Shown piece after piece: positions 46,257 through 56,300 of a stretch of 64,000 bases of DNA. Source of the DNA: Mesorhizobium sp. (GTDB taxonomy: Bacteria > Pseudomonadota > Alphaproteobacteria > Rhizobiales > Rhizobiaceae); contig JAHBYX010000003.1 in assembly GCA_019635735.1 (NCBI GenBank), positions 62,001 to 126,000 of the forward strand, given 5' to 3'. Under the pieces are notes generated by a model, which ran no database searches, was not told the DNA's origin, and saw only the letters and a program-made list of their open reading frames with translations. The position numbers and the translations under genes are program-made. Position 1 is the first letter of the stretch. Each line of letters starts with the position of its first letter.

Positions 46257-48200
46257 ATGATCCGGCGTTTTCGCAGGAATGAGAGCGGCCAATATGCAAT
46301 GATGACGGCAATTCTCGCCGTCCCGCTTCTGGGCGCTCTCGCCTTTGCCGTCGACTTCACAGAGATGAACCGCCAGCGCGTTGAAGTGCTGAATGCACTC
46401 GATGCAGCCGGCATCGCGACCGCCCGACGGGTGATCACCGGTGCGACCGATACCGAACTGGTCGTCTATGCCAACGATTTCTTCGAGGCCAACCTCAACT
46501 CCGTCGCCGTCGAGGACACGACCCTCACCGTCGTCCTGCCGAAAAACAACACGGGCGGCGGCACGCTCAAGATGTCGGCAAGGCTCAATTACAAGCCCTA
46601 CTTCTTCTCGGCATTCACCAATCTCGTACATAAGACGACCGGCCGGTCCACAGAGATCAGTTTCAGCGCCGACACCGAGATTCGGCTGAAGAACACGCTC
46701 GAGGTCGCGCTCGTCCTCGATAACTCGGGCTCGATGGATTACGTTGGCACCGGCTCGGGCAAGAAGCGTATCGACCTTCTCAAGGATGCCGCCAAGCAGC
46801 TCGTCGATACGATCTCGGGCCAGGCCGCGCAGATGAAGCAGGTGTCGAAACCGGTGCAGTTCTCGCTGGTCCCGTTCGCCGCCTCGGTCAATGTCGGTGC
46901 GAGCCACGAGACGTCGTCCTGGATGGACACGACCGGCATCTCGCCCATCCATCACGAAAATTTCGACTGGTCGACGATGGGCGCGGTCGATTCGAACAAG
47001 AAGGTCGAGCTGAGCGGCGGCGCCTATTACAAGCGCGGGACCGGCTGGAGCACCGAAAAAGACAAGGTCGTGACCCGCTTCACGCTCTACAAAGACATGA
47101 AGCGGCTGACTTCGGTCAAGACGGGCACGGAGACCTATTGCAAGGAATACAAGTGGAACGGTACGTGCAAGACTTGGGGCACGAGGGACGTCTATCAAGT
47201 CCAGCCGGTCAGCTTCGCCTCCTGGCAGGGCTGCGTCGAGGCGCGTCCCTACCCCTACAATACCAATGACGCGACCCCGGCCGTGGGCACGCCGGCCACG
47301 ATGTTCGTACCGATGTTCGCCCCCGACGAGACGGACCAGACGGACTCGAGCAGCCGCCCGGCCAACAACAACTGGTGGAAGGACGTAACCACCAACAGCA
47401 GCGCGGCCGTGCGCCAGCGCTATATGCCCAAATACTTTACGGCCGCGGCCGAAGGTACGGCGGCGATGGGCTTGGACGAGGGGCCGAATACGAGCTGCAG
47501 CACGACCGCCATCACGCCGCTTGTCGATGTCGCGGATGCGACGGGCATCTCCACGATCAAGACCGCGATCGATGCCATGACCCCGAATGGGGCGACCAAC
47601 GTGCCGGAAGGCCTCGCCTGGGGCTGGCGTTCGATCTCCGGCGGCGAACCGTTCACTGAAGGCCGGGCGGACACGGAAAAGGGTAACGACAAGGTCGTGA
47701 TCGTCCTGACGGACGGTGCCAACACCTATTACACGCCGACGTCGGTCACGGCGCAGACCTATTCGGGAACCTACTGGAACTACGGCGGCAACGACCTTGC
47801 CGGTTCGAAGGCGATCTACTCCGCCTTCGGCTACCTCGTTCCCTACGCCAACGCCTACAGCTCCGGCCGCATGTTCCTCGGCACCAGCAATGCGATCAGC
47901 AAGACGGATTATTCCAACGCCAACTACTCGAAGGCGATGGACGAGCACCTCGCCACCACCTGTACGAATGCCAAAGACAAGAACGTCATCATCATGACGG
48001 TGGCGCTCGATCTCGATCCGACCAAGGGAACAGCCGCCGAGAAGGCGGCGACGCAGGCCCAGATCGACGGCCTGACCAACTGCGCGTCCTTCTCCCGCTT
48101 CCGCAACGAAAAACTGTTCTGGAACACCAAGGGCGGCGACCTCGCGGAGACGTTCAAGAAGATCGCCGACGAACTGTCCAACCTGCGCATCGTGGGCTGA
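46257..48200 (+). CDS. TadG-like pilus-associated protein with von Willebrand A domain (copy 1)
   Basis: 647 residues from the ATG at 46257, with CAGGA 7 bases upstream. An N-terminal TadE/TadG helix (NESGQYAMMTAILAVPLLGALAFAVDFTEMNRQ, about 9-41) is followed by a region like a pseudopilin head and a vWA domain. The MIDAS motif is LDNSGSMD (DxSxS at 155-159), with NGATNVPEGLAWGWR supplying the Thr and LTDGANTYY the distal Asp. It ends FKKIADELSNLRIVG. No tad/cpa assembly genes are in the window. It may be an adhesive or surface protein exposed by a Tad system encoded elsewhere. Confidence 0.88.
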   Translation: MIRRFRRNESGQYAMMTAILAVPLLGALAFAVDFTEMNRQRVEVLNALDAAGIATARRVITGATDTELVVYANDFFEANLNSVAVEDTTLTVVLPKNNTGGGTLKMSARLNYKPYFFSAFTNLVHKTTGRSTEISFSADTEIRLKNTLEVALVLDNSGSMDYVGTGSGKKRIDLLKDAAKQLVDTISGQAAQMKQVSKPVQFSLVPFAASVNVGASHETSSWMDTTGISPIHHENFDWSTMGAVDSNKKVELSGGAYYKRGTGWSTEKDKVVTRFTLYKDMKRLTSVKTGTETYCKEYKWNGTCKTWGTRDVYQVQPVSFASWQGCVEARPYPYNTNDATPAVGTPATMFVPMFAPDETDQTDSSSRPANNNWWKDVTTNSSAAVRQRYMPKYFTAAAEGTAAMGLDEGPNTSCSTTAITPLVDVADATGISTIKTAIDAMTPNGATNVPEGLAWGWRSISGGEPFTEGRADTEKGNDKVVIVLTDGANTYYTPTSVTAQTYSGTYWNYGGNDLAGSKAIYSAFGYLVPYANAYSSGRMFLGTSNAISKTDYSNANYSKAMDEHLATTCTNAKDKNVIIMTVALDLDPTKGTAAEKAATQAQIDGLTNCASFSRFRNEKLFWNTKGGDLAETFKKIADELSNLRIVG

Positions 48201-48207
48201 CGGCCCG

Positions 48208-50235
48208 ATGTCCGGCCTTCGGGGCATCCACTCGACCGGCGTGTCGCTGTTGCACCGTGCCGGTTGCCTCATCGGGCGGGTCGGCAGGCGTTTCCGTCGG
48301 GACGAAGCCGGCAACTACGCGATTGCGTTCGCGATCGCGCTGATCCCCATAATGGGCGGGATGGCGATCGCCATCGACTTCGCAGAGATGAACCGGCAGA
48401 AGCAGGCGACGCTCAACGCGCTCGACGCCGCCGGCATTGCCACGGCCCGCCAACTCGTCAGCGGCGGAACCGACGACCAGATCAAGGCGTATGCGCGCAG
48501 TTTCTTCGAGGCGAATCTCGGCCCCGTCGATCCGGCCGACACGGTGCTGAACGTCACCTTGCCGAACAACGAATCCGGCGGCGGAACCCTGAAGCTAACC
48601 GCCGACCTGCGCTACCAGCCGGTCTTCTTTCCGGTCTTCACCAAGGCGCTGAAGGGCGAGGCCAATACGGACGCGATCAACTTCTCCGCCGGCACCGAGG
48701 TCCGGCTCAAGAACACGCTCGAAGTCGCGCTCGTGCTCGATAATTCCGGGTCCATGTCCTATCTAGGCTCGGGTTCGGGCGAAAAGCGGATCGACCTCCT
48801 CAAGACCGCGGCCAAGCAGCTCGTGGATACGCTGGCCGACCAGGCGAACCTGGTGAAGCAGGTCGAGAAGCCCGTCCAGTTCTCGCTCGTGCCGTTCGCC
48901 GCGTCCGTCAACGTCGGGCCGGAGAATGCCGGCGCCGCATGGATGGACACGCAGGGACTTTCGCCCGCCCATCACGAGAGCTTCGACTGGTCGACCCTGA
49001 ATGCAGCCAACAAATACGCCGAGAAGATCGGCGGCGTCTGGCGCAAGAAGGGCACCGATTGGGGAGCCGAAGAGAACGAAGTCCTGTCGCGCTTCTCGCT
49101 CTACAAGGACATGAAGAAGATCGAGAGCCGCGAATGGGTCGTCACCAGCCGCGAATATGTCTGCACCGAATACCGCGACAACGGCAGCTGCCGGCGGGGC
49201 AAATGGGTCGAAACCGGCTACTATGAGGAAACGGTCGGCGCCTATGCCAGCTGGCAGGGTTGCGTCGAGGCAAGGCCGTATCCTTTCAACGTCAACGACG
49301 CAGCTCCTGGCGTGCTCAGCGAACTCGGCGTCTTCTCCGGCGATCCGGCCAGTCTGTTCGTGCCGATGTTCGCTCCCGACGAGCCCGGCGACCGCTGGGC
49401 AACGGACGCGGATGCGAATCCCGAGAATTATTCTGCGCCGAACAACTGGTGGAACGACGGCACGGAGGACAGCTCCGGCCAGACCCGGCTGCGGACCATG
49501 TCGAAATATTTCGAGGTCAGGCCCTACGGCGCGTCATCGTCCCAGGGCTCGGGGCCGAACTACAGCTGCACGACGAAGCCGATCACCACGCTCACCGACG
49601 TCGGCACGGCGGAAGGCCGCGCGGCCGTCAAGGCGGCGATCGACGCCATGGAGCCCAATGGCGCGACCAACGTGCCGGAAGGGATGGCCTGGGGCTGGCG
49701 CACGATCTCGAGCGGCGAACCGTTCACCCAGGGCCGGCCCGACAGCGAGAGGGGCAACGACAAGGTGGTGATCGTGCTGACCGACGGGGCCAACACCTAC
49801 TATACACCCTCCTCACTCGGCTATTCCGACCCCGCCGGGTCGAAATCCACCTACTCGGCCTATGGCTATCTCGCACCCTCCTACGATGGGACGGGTACGG
49901 CTCGCCTCTTCCTCGGCACCAGTTCCGCGATCGGCCGCTACGACTATTCGAACGCCAACTACACCAACGCGCTCAACGAGCAGATGGGAACGCTGTGCGA
50001 CAATGCGAAGGCGGCGAAGGTTCTGGTCATGACCGTCTCGCTCGACCTGTCGACCTCCAACAGCACCGAGAACGCGGCGATCGAGGCGCTGAAGAAATGC
50101 TCCTCGGACTCGCGTTTCCGCAGGAACGCCGACGGAACGGCCGCCAAGCTCTACTGGAACGCCACCGGCAGCAATCTCGCGGAAAAGTTCAAGGAGATCG
50201 CCGACGAACTGTCGAACCTGCGCATTGTCGGCTAG
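48208..50235 (+). CDS. TadG-like pilus-associated protein with von Willebrand A domain (copy 2)
   Basis: 675 residues, a tandem paralogue starting 7 bases after copy 1. Same plan: N-terminal helix (DEAGNYAIAFAIALIPIMGGMAIAIDFAEMNRQ, about 32-65), MIDAS LDNSGSMS (178-182), NGATNVPEGMAWGWR, LTDGANTYY and the nearly identical end FKEIADELSNLRIVG. It differs mainly in the middle (DMKKIESREWVVTSREYVCTEY with extra Cys residues) and in N-terminal length. The ATG at 48208 has only a weak ribosome site, so translation may be coupled to copy 1. Cys residues conserved between copies (SWQGCVEARPYPF) suggest disulfides. Confidence 0.88.
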   Translation: MSGLRGIHSTGVSLLHRAGCLIGRVGRRFRRDEAGNYAIAFAIALIPIMGGMAIAIDFAEMNRQKQATLNALDAAGIATARQLVSGGTDDQIKAYARSFFEANLGPVDPADTVLNVTLPNNESGGGTLKLTADLRYQPVFFPVFTKALKGEANTDAINFSAGTEVRLKNTLEVALVLDNSGSMSYLGSGSGEKRIDLLKTAAKQLVDTLADQANLVKQVEKPVQFSLVPFAASVNVGPENAGAAWMDTQGLSPAHHESFDWSTLNAANKYAEKIGGVWRKKGTDWGAEENEVLSRFSLYKDMKKIESREWVVTSREYVCTEYRDNGSCRRGKWVETGYYEETVGAYASWQGCVEARPYPFNVNDAAPGVLSELGVFSGDPASLFVPMFAPDEPGDRWATDADANPENYSAPNNWWNDGTEDSSGQTRLRTMSKYFEVRPYGASSSQGSGPNYSCTTKPITTLTDVGTAEGRAAVKAAIDAMEPNGATNVPEGMAWGWRTISSGEPFTQGRPDSERGNDKVVIVLTDGANTYYTPSSLGYSDPAGSKSTYSAYGYLAPSYDGTGTARLFLGTSSAIGRYDYSNANYTNALNEQMGTLCDNAKAAKVLVMTVSLDLSTSNSTENAAIEALKKCSSDSRFRRNADGTAAKLYWNATGSNLAEKFKEIADELSNLRIVG

Positions 50236-50374
50236 ACCTCACCTCCCGTCCCGGCAAGACAAGCGTCCGGCAGAGGTGCGAGGTCGAGTGTCCGAGGATC
50301 GGAATCAGGACCGCGAGACCGGGACCGGATTCGCCTTTCGGCGTTCGGGAAATCCGTTAATCGGTCTGCCCGTC

Positions 50375-50403
50375 CTTGACATCAAAAAGGCAAGGGCCTA
50401 TCT
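50375..50403 (+). promoter_or_regulatory. Sigma-70 promoter of groESL
   Basis: CTTGAC at 50375-50380 and CTATCT at 50398-50403 are exactly 17 bases apart and match the alphaproteobacterial consensus CTTGAC-N17-CTATAT at eleven of twelve positions. The CIRCE operator follows 10 bases downstream, so HrcA could block initiation or early elongation. Confidence 0.75.
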
Positions 50404-50413
50404 CAGCGCCGCG

Positions 50414-50440
50414 TTAGCACTCACCCTAAGGGAGTGCTAA
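50414..50440. promoter_or_regulatory. CIRCE operator for HrcA
   Basis: A perfect TTAGCACTC-N9-GAGTGCTAA inverted repeat, the textbook CIRCE element. It sits between the groESL promoter and groES, 54 bases before the groES ATG, so it is in the untranslated leader. HrcA binding here represses chaperonin genes at normal temperature. hrcA is not in the window. Confidence 0.96.
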
Positions 50441-50494
50441 CAGACGATCCGAAACGTCGGACGTCCAAACCGCTTCGCTCAAGGGATCACGAAT

Positions 50495-52505
<2,011 letters not shown>

Positions 52506-52532
52506 TCCAGCCAATCAGGCTCTATCTACCCG

Positions 52533-52560
52533 AGGGGCGGCAGCGATGCCGCCCCTTTTT
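52533..52560 (+). terminator. Intrinsic terminator of groESL
   Basis: A perfect 10-bp stem AGGGGCGGCA / TGCCGCCCCT around a GCGA loop, followed by TTTTT. It lies 28 bases past the groEL stop and 23 bases before the end of the convergent serine hydrolase gene. Confidence 0.9.
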
Positions 52561-52582
52561 CTTGCCCCGCGCGGCGCAGATT

Positions 52583-53752
52583 TCAGAACGCCCGTGCCAC
52601 CGCCTCGGCGACGCCGCTCCAGTCGACGCCGCCGAAATCGCGGCCGTGGCGGGTGATCACCAGTCCCTTCCGCGGGAACACGAACACGAATTGGCCCTTG
52701 TTGCCGCGCGCCGAATAGTAGGGGCCAAGGCCTTCCGCCTCGTGCGTCCACCACCACCGCCCGTAGCCGGACGCGGAGGCGAAGCCGGTGGGAAGCACGG
52801 GCGCCGTCGAGGCGTCGACCCATTCCGCCGGCAGGATGCGCCTCCCGTTGAATTCGCCGCGGTGCAGATAGAGCGATCCGAGCTTGGCGAAGTCGATGGC
52901 GCGTGCATTGATGCCGCTCTCCATTTTCTCGAAGCCATTCTTCTTGGAATCGAGCGACCAAGACGCATCCGCCTCCGCGCCCATCGGCTTCCAGATCTTC
53001 TGCGCCAGATAGTCGGCGACATGCATGCCCGTCGCGCGCTCGAGGATCATGCCGAACAGCAGCGGATTGTAGTTGTTGTAATGGAAGCGCTGTCCCGGTT
53101 TCTCCTCGACGAACGTCCTGCGCAGCGCCAGGCCGCGTAGGTCAGCGCCGTAGTAGGTCTGCGCGTCGTCCGACCACGGCAGGCCGTATTCCTCGTAGTG
53201 CAGGCCAGACGACATGGTGACGAGGTGGCGGATCTTGACGTCGGCGAAACGCGGGTCGCGCTCCAGCAGCTCGGGAATGTATTTCGTCACCGGGTCGTCG
53301 ATGCTGGCTATGGAACCGTCGGCGATCGCCGCGCCGAGCATGGCCGAGTTGAACGACTTGGCGACGGAGAACGAGGTCTGCACGGCCTCATGCGAGGACC
53401 CGTTGAAATAGTGCTCGTAGACGAGCTTGTCGTCCTTGATGACGAGAAAGGCCGTGGTTCGGCTGCCGGCCAGGAGATCGGCGAGCATCTTCCCGCCCGG
53501 CAAGGCGATCGTTGCCGGCAGCGCGTCGGGATAGCCGTCGGCTTTCTCATAGACGTAAGGCGTGGTGTAAGCCGAAATCGTGCGTGCAGGAAAGCGCGCG
53601 TAATCGTCGACGTCGGCATCGCCCCAGGCGATCGATCGCGCAAGCCCGGAACGGCCGGTGGCCGTCCAGGCGAGCGCATAGACGAGTGCGAGGACGGCCG
53701 CGACCGCCGCGGCGGCGATGACGGCCCGGCGTGCTGCCCGCGCGTATCGCAA
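52583..53752 (-). CDS. Serine hydrolase, beta-lactamase class C family
   Basis: 389 residues from TTG at 53752, chosen because GGGGAGGA stands 7 bases upstream and no ATG lies before the hydrophobic segment; the frame reaches 53956 but lacks a ribosome site there. One N-terminal membrane helix (AVIAAAAVAAVLALVYALAW, about 9-29) anchors it with the enzyme outside. The active-site motifs are SVAK (129-132) and YNN (about 225-227), and HGRDFGG near the end stands in for the KTG triad. It is probably an esterase or peptidase rather than an antibiotic-inactivating enzyme. Confidence 0.87.
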   Translation of the reverse strand: MRYARAARRAVIAAAAVAAVLALVYALAWTATGRSGLARSIAWGDADVDDYARFPARTISAYTTPYVYEKADGYPDALPATIALPGGKMLADLLAGSRTTAFLVIKDDKLVYEHYFNGSSHEAVQTSFSVAKSFNSAMLGAAIADGSIASIDDPVTKYIPELLERDPRFADVKIRHLVTMSSGLHYEEYGLPWSDDAQTYYGADLRGLALRRTFVEEKPGQRFHYNNYNPLLFGMILERATGMHVADYLAQKIWKPMGAEADASWSLDSKKNGFEKMESGINARAIDFAKLGSLYLHRGEFNGRRILPAEWVDASTAPVLPTGFASASGYGRWWWTHEAEGLGPYYSARGNKGQFVFVFPRKGLVITRHGRDFGGVDWSGVAEAVARAF

Positions 53753-53965
53753 TGCGGATTCCTCCCCATTTTCCGGCACAAGCAGCGAGCCACCGCCTGG
53801 GCCGCGTGTCAATGGACCGCCACGCTTGGCTGCGTCGACGCGAAACACCGGAGCGCGGAAGGATTTTCTTCGGAGTATTTTCTTCTGGAACCTCTGGCGG
53901 GTCCGCCCGTTATCTCTTGGTCCGATTGAAACGAGCGGAGAGATCCGAAACGCCATCGAGACAAG

Positions 53966-54001
53966 CGCCCTCCACGAACAATTGATCGTGGAGGGCGTTT
54001 T
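53966..54001 (+). terminator. Orphan intrinsic terminator in the divergent gap
   Basis: A perfect 12-bp stem CGCCCTCCACGA / TCGTGGAGGGCG with an 8-base loop, followed by TTTT. It reads as a terminator only on the plus strand, but no plus-strand gene ends here; groEL already has its own terminator 1.4 kb earlier. It implies a short plus-strand transcript starting within 53753-53965, or attenuation of the regulator's leader. Confidence 0.6.
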
Positions 54002-54031
54002 GCGTTTGCGCCCTTGACTCCCGTCCGATTG

Positions 54032-54046
54032 TGAGAGATTTTCTCA
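54032..54046. promoter_or_regulatory. Inverted repeat just before the XRE regulator, putative autoregulatory operator
   Basis: TGAGA-GATTT-TCTCA is a perfect 5-bp inverted repeat ending 4 bases before the ATG at 54050. A CTTGAC box at 54013-54018 lies upstream. A repressor bound here would block its own promoter or start. No Shine-Dalgarno fits, so the message may be leaderless. Confidence 0.45.
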
Positions 54047-54049
54047 TTT

Positions 54050-54622
54050 ATGGGAATCGAGCCGGGGCATGACGAAGCGTTGAGCCGGCAGATTGCCGAG
54101 CGGCTCAAGGCCTTGCGCGCAACCCGGGGCTGGTCTCTCGACGAACTCGCCGTTCAAAGCGGCGTCAGCCGGGCGACCCTTTCGCGGCTTGAGAACGCGG
54201 AGGTCAGTCCGACAGCGCAGGTGCTCGGGCGGCTCTGCTCGGCATACGGGCTGACCATGACCCGGCTGATGGGTATGGTCGAGGACGATTTCACCCCGTT
54301 GATCAGGACCCGTTCCCAGCCCGCCTGGGAAGACCCCTCCGTTGGCTTCGTCCGCCGTGCGCTGTCGCCGCCCGCCGCGGCACTCGCCGGCGAGGTGTTG
54401 GAATGCGAGCTTCGCCCCGACGCGCGCATCGAATATCCCCTGCCGCCGCGTCCGGCGCTGGAACACCATCTCCTGCTGCTCGAAGGGGCGCTGTCGTTGA
54501 CCGTCGACGGCGCACGCCACGAACTCGTGCCCGGCGACTGCCTGCGCTACCGGCTCTACGGCGCGAGCCGTTTCGAGACTCCGCCGGAGGCGGGCGCCCG
54601 ATACCTTCTTTTCATCGTGTGA
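54050..54622 (+). CDS. XRE-family regulator with C-terminal cupin domain
   Basis: 190 residues. The helix-turn-helix is at about 10-65 (LRATRGWSLDELAVQSGVSRATLSRLENAEVSPT) and a cupin sensing domain at about 110-188 (HHLLLLEGALSLTVDG, HELVPGDCLRYRLYG). This class controls small-molecule stress or catabolic genes, and often itself. The ATG lies directly after a palindrome. The GNAT gene follows 5 bases after its stop, so the acetyltransferase may be its partner or target. Confidence 0.88.
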   Translation: MGIEPGHDEALSRQIAERLKALRATRGWSLDELAVQSGVSRATLSRLENAEVSPTAQVLGRLCSAYGLTMTRLMGMVEDDFTPLIRTRSQPAWEDPSVGFVRRALSPPAAALAGEVLECELRPDARIEYPLPPRPALEHHLLLLEGALSLTVDGARHELVPGDCLRYRLYGASRFETPPEAGARYLLFIV

Positions 54623-54627
54623 GGATC

Positions 54628-55155
54628 ATGACCGCTTTTGTCATCACGGCCTTCGGGCAAGACGAGGTCCGGGCAAATATCGACGCGCTTGGCGCCATGA
54701 TGCGCGCCTGCGTGCATGCCGGCGCCAGCATAGGCTACATCCTGCCCTATTCGCACGACGACGGCGTCGCCTTCTGGAGGCAGAAGGTGCTGCCGCGGCT
54801 CGACGGCGGCAACCTGCTTCTGCTGGTCGCGCGCGCCGGAGAGCGCATCGCAGGCGCGGTTCAACTCGACTACGACACGCCCCCCAACCAGCCGCACCGG
54901 GCCGAAGTACGCAAGCTGATGGTGCACCCCGATTTCCGCCGCCGCGGTCTCGCCCGCCTGCTGATGGCCGAGGTCGAAGCGAGTGCCCGGGCGCTCGGCC
55001 GCAGTCTGCTCACCCTCGACACGCGCACCGGCGACCATGCCGAGCCGCTGTACGCATCCATCGGTTACCGCACGAGCGGCATAATTCCCGGCTACTGCCT
55101 CGATCCGTTCAAACAGGAGTTCGATTCCACCACGATCATGTTCAAGCAGCTCTGA
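54628..55155 (+). CDS. GNAT-family N-acetyltransferase
   Basis: 175 residues from the ATG at 54628, with GAGGATC before it. The acetyl-CoA-binding motif is VHPDFRRRGLARLLM (RxxGxA), followed by LDTRTGDHAEPLYASIGYRTSG. The acceptor cannot be deduced. It starts just after the XRE-cupin regulator, so the pair looks like a resistance or modification operon under local control. Confidence 0.87.
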   Translation: MTAFVITAFGQDEVRANIDALGAMMRACVHAGASIGYILPYSHDDGVAFWRQKVLPRLDGGNLLLLVARAGERIAGAVQLDYDTPPNQPHRAEVRKLMVHPDFRRRGLARLLMAEVEASARALGRSLLTLDTRTGDHAEPLYASIGYRTSGIIPGYCLDPFKQEFDSTTIMFKQL

Positions 55156-55275
55156 GTGCGGGATTCGCGCTTTCTGCGAAAATCCATTCCCCGGACGCAG
55201 TGCCGCAGGGGAGTGCTTTCGCTTGGCGCATCCCCTTCCAGCGTCTAGGTTCCGGGCCTGTACTGAGGGGCCCGA

Positions 55276-56052
55276 ATGCAGGAATTCCTGATTTTCGCAC
55301 TCGTCGGCTTCCTCGCGCAGGTGGTCGACGGCGCGCTCGGCATGGCGTACGGCGTCATATCGTCGACCACGCTGCTGGCCTTCGGCATCGCACCGGCGAA
55401 TGCGTCGGCTGCCGTGCACGCGGCGAAGCTGTTCACTACGGCCGCGTCCGGAGCGGCGCATTTCAGGCTCGGCAACGTCGATCGACGTCTGTTCGTCCGC
55501 CTTGCGCCTTTTGGGGTCGCCGGCGGTATCGCCGGCGCAGTCGTCCTCACCTCGGTCGATTCACATATCGTCAAGCCCTTCGTAACCTCCTACCTCGCCC
55601 TGGTCGGCGTCTGGCTCCTCATCCGGTCTTTCCGCAAAATGCCGACGCGGCCCGTGCCGGGACGGATCGTGTCACCGCTCGGGGCGGTAGGCGGCTTTCT
55701 CGACGCGATCGGCGGTGGCGGATGGGGTCCGGTGGTCACCACCGGCCTGCTCGGGTCGGGCGGAGCGCCGCGCTACGTCATCGGCAGCGTCAACGCGGCC
55801 GAGTTCCTCGTCTCGGTCGCGGTCGCGCTGTCGTTCCTGTTCGCGCTCCTGAGCGGCCACTGGGACGATGCCGGCGCGATGTCGGCCAATCTTTCCGCCA
55901 TTGCCGGCCTCATCATCGGCGGCCTGTTTGCAGCGCCACTGGCGGGGCTGGTGGTCAAGGCGGCGGAAGAAACACTGCTCCTGCGCCTCGTTGGCGGCCT
56001 GATCGTGCTTCTGGCGGGATGGCAAACCGTTCAATATTTCGGACTGACCTGA
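55276..56052 (+). CDS. TSUP-family (TauE/SafE) membrane transporter
   Basis: 258 residues with about eight membrane segments. The family repeat starts FLAQVVDGALGMAYGVISSTTLLAFG and recurs as GGFLDAIGGGGWGPVVTTGLLGSG. TSUP proteins export or import sulfite, sulfoacetate or related organic anions. No sulfur gene is adjacent, so the substrate is open. A region of about 120 bases with no gene lies before it. Confidence 0.9.
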   Translation: MQEFLIFALVGFLAQVVDGALGMAYGVISSTTLLAFGIAPANASAAVHAAKLFTTAASGAAHFRLGNVDRRLFVRLAPFGVAGGIAGAVVLTSVDSHIVKPFVTSYLALVGVWLLIRSFRKMPTRPVPGRIVSPLGAVGGFLDAIGGGGWGPVVTTGLLGSGGAPRYVIGSVNAAEFLVSVAVALSFLFALLSGHWDDAGAMSANLSAIAGLIIGGLFAAPLAGLVVKAAEETLLLRLVGGLIVLLAGWQTVQYFGLT

Positions 56053-56156
56053 ACCGGCACACACCCTGAAATTGCACAACCTGCGGAGACGTATACTGTC
56101 CTAGGTTGTATGAACTTCATTGGCAGATCGATGGAACTGCCGAGATTTTCAGCACA

Positions 56157-56171
56157 TTAACTGCGCGTTAG
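56157..56171 (+). promoter_or_regulatory. Possible CtrA box before a diguanylate cyclase
   Basis: TTAA, seven bases (CTGCGCG), then TTAG: one mismatch from the CtrA consensus TTAA-N7-TTAA. It lies 130 bases before the start of the cytosolic diguanylate cyclase. In Rhizobiales CtrA ties such genes to the cell cycle. The call rests on this single match. Confidence 0.35.
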
Positions 56172-56300
56172 CGCGTATGCCCTAGATATTCCCCCAGCGG
56201 AAGTTGCGGCGAGGGGCCGCGCCGCTCGTTCAGGCTGACAGTGGCCGGGCTTTCGGGACGGCGCAGCTCTCCAACCTGAACGCGAAACATCGGGGTAAAA

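Noticed and set aside
46257..50235. The tandem vWA genes as a ternary defence or gas-vesicle system
   Set aside because: The N-terminal TadE/TadG helix and the absence of MoxR ATPase or other partners favour a pilus- or surface-type protein.
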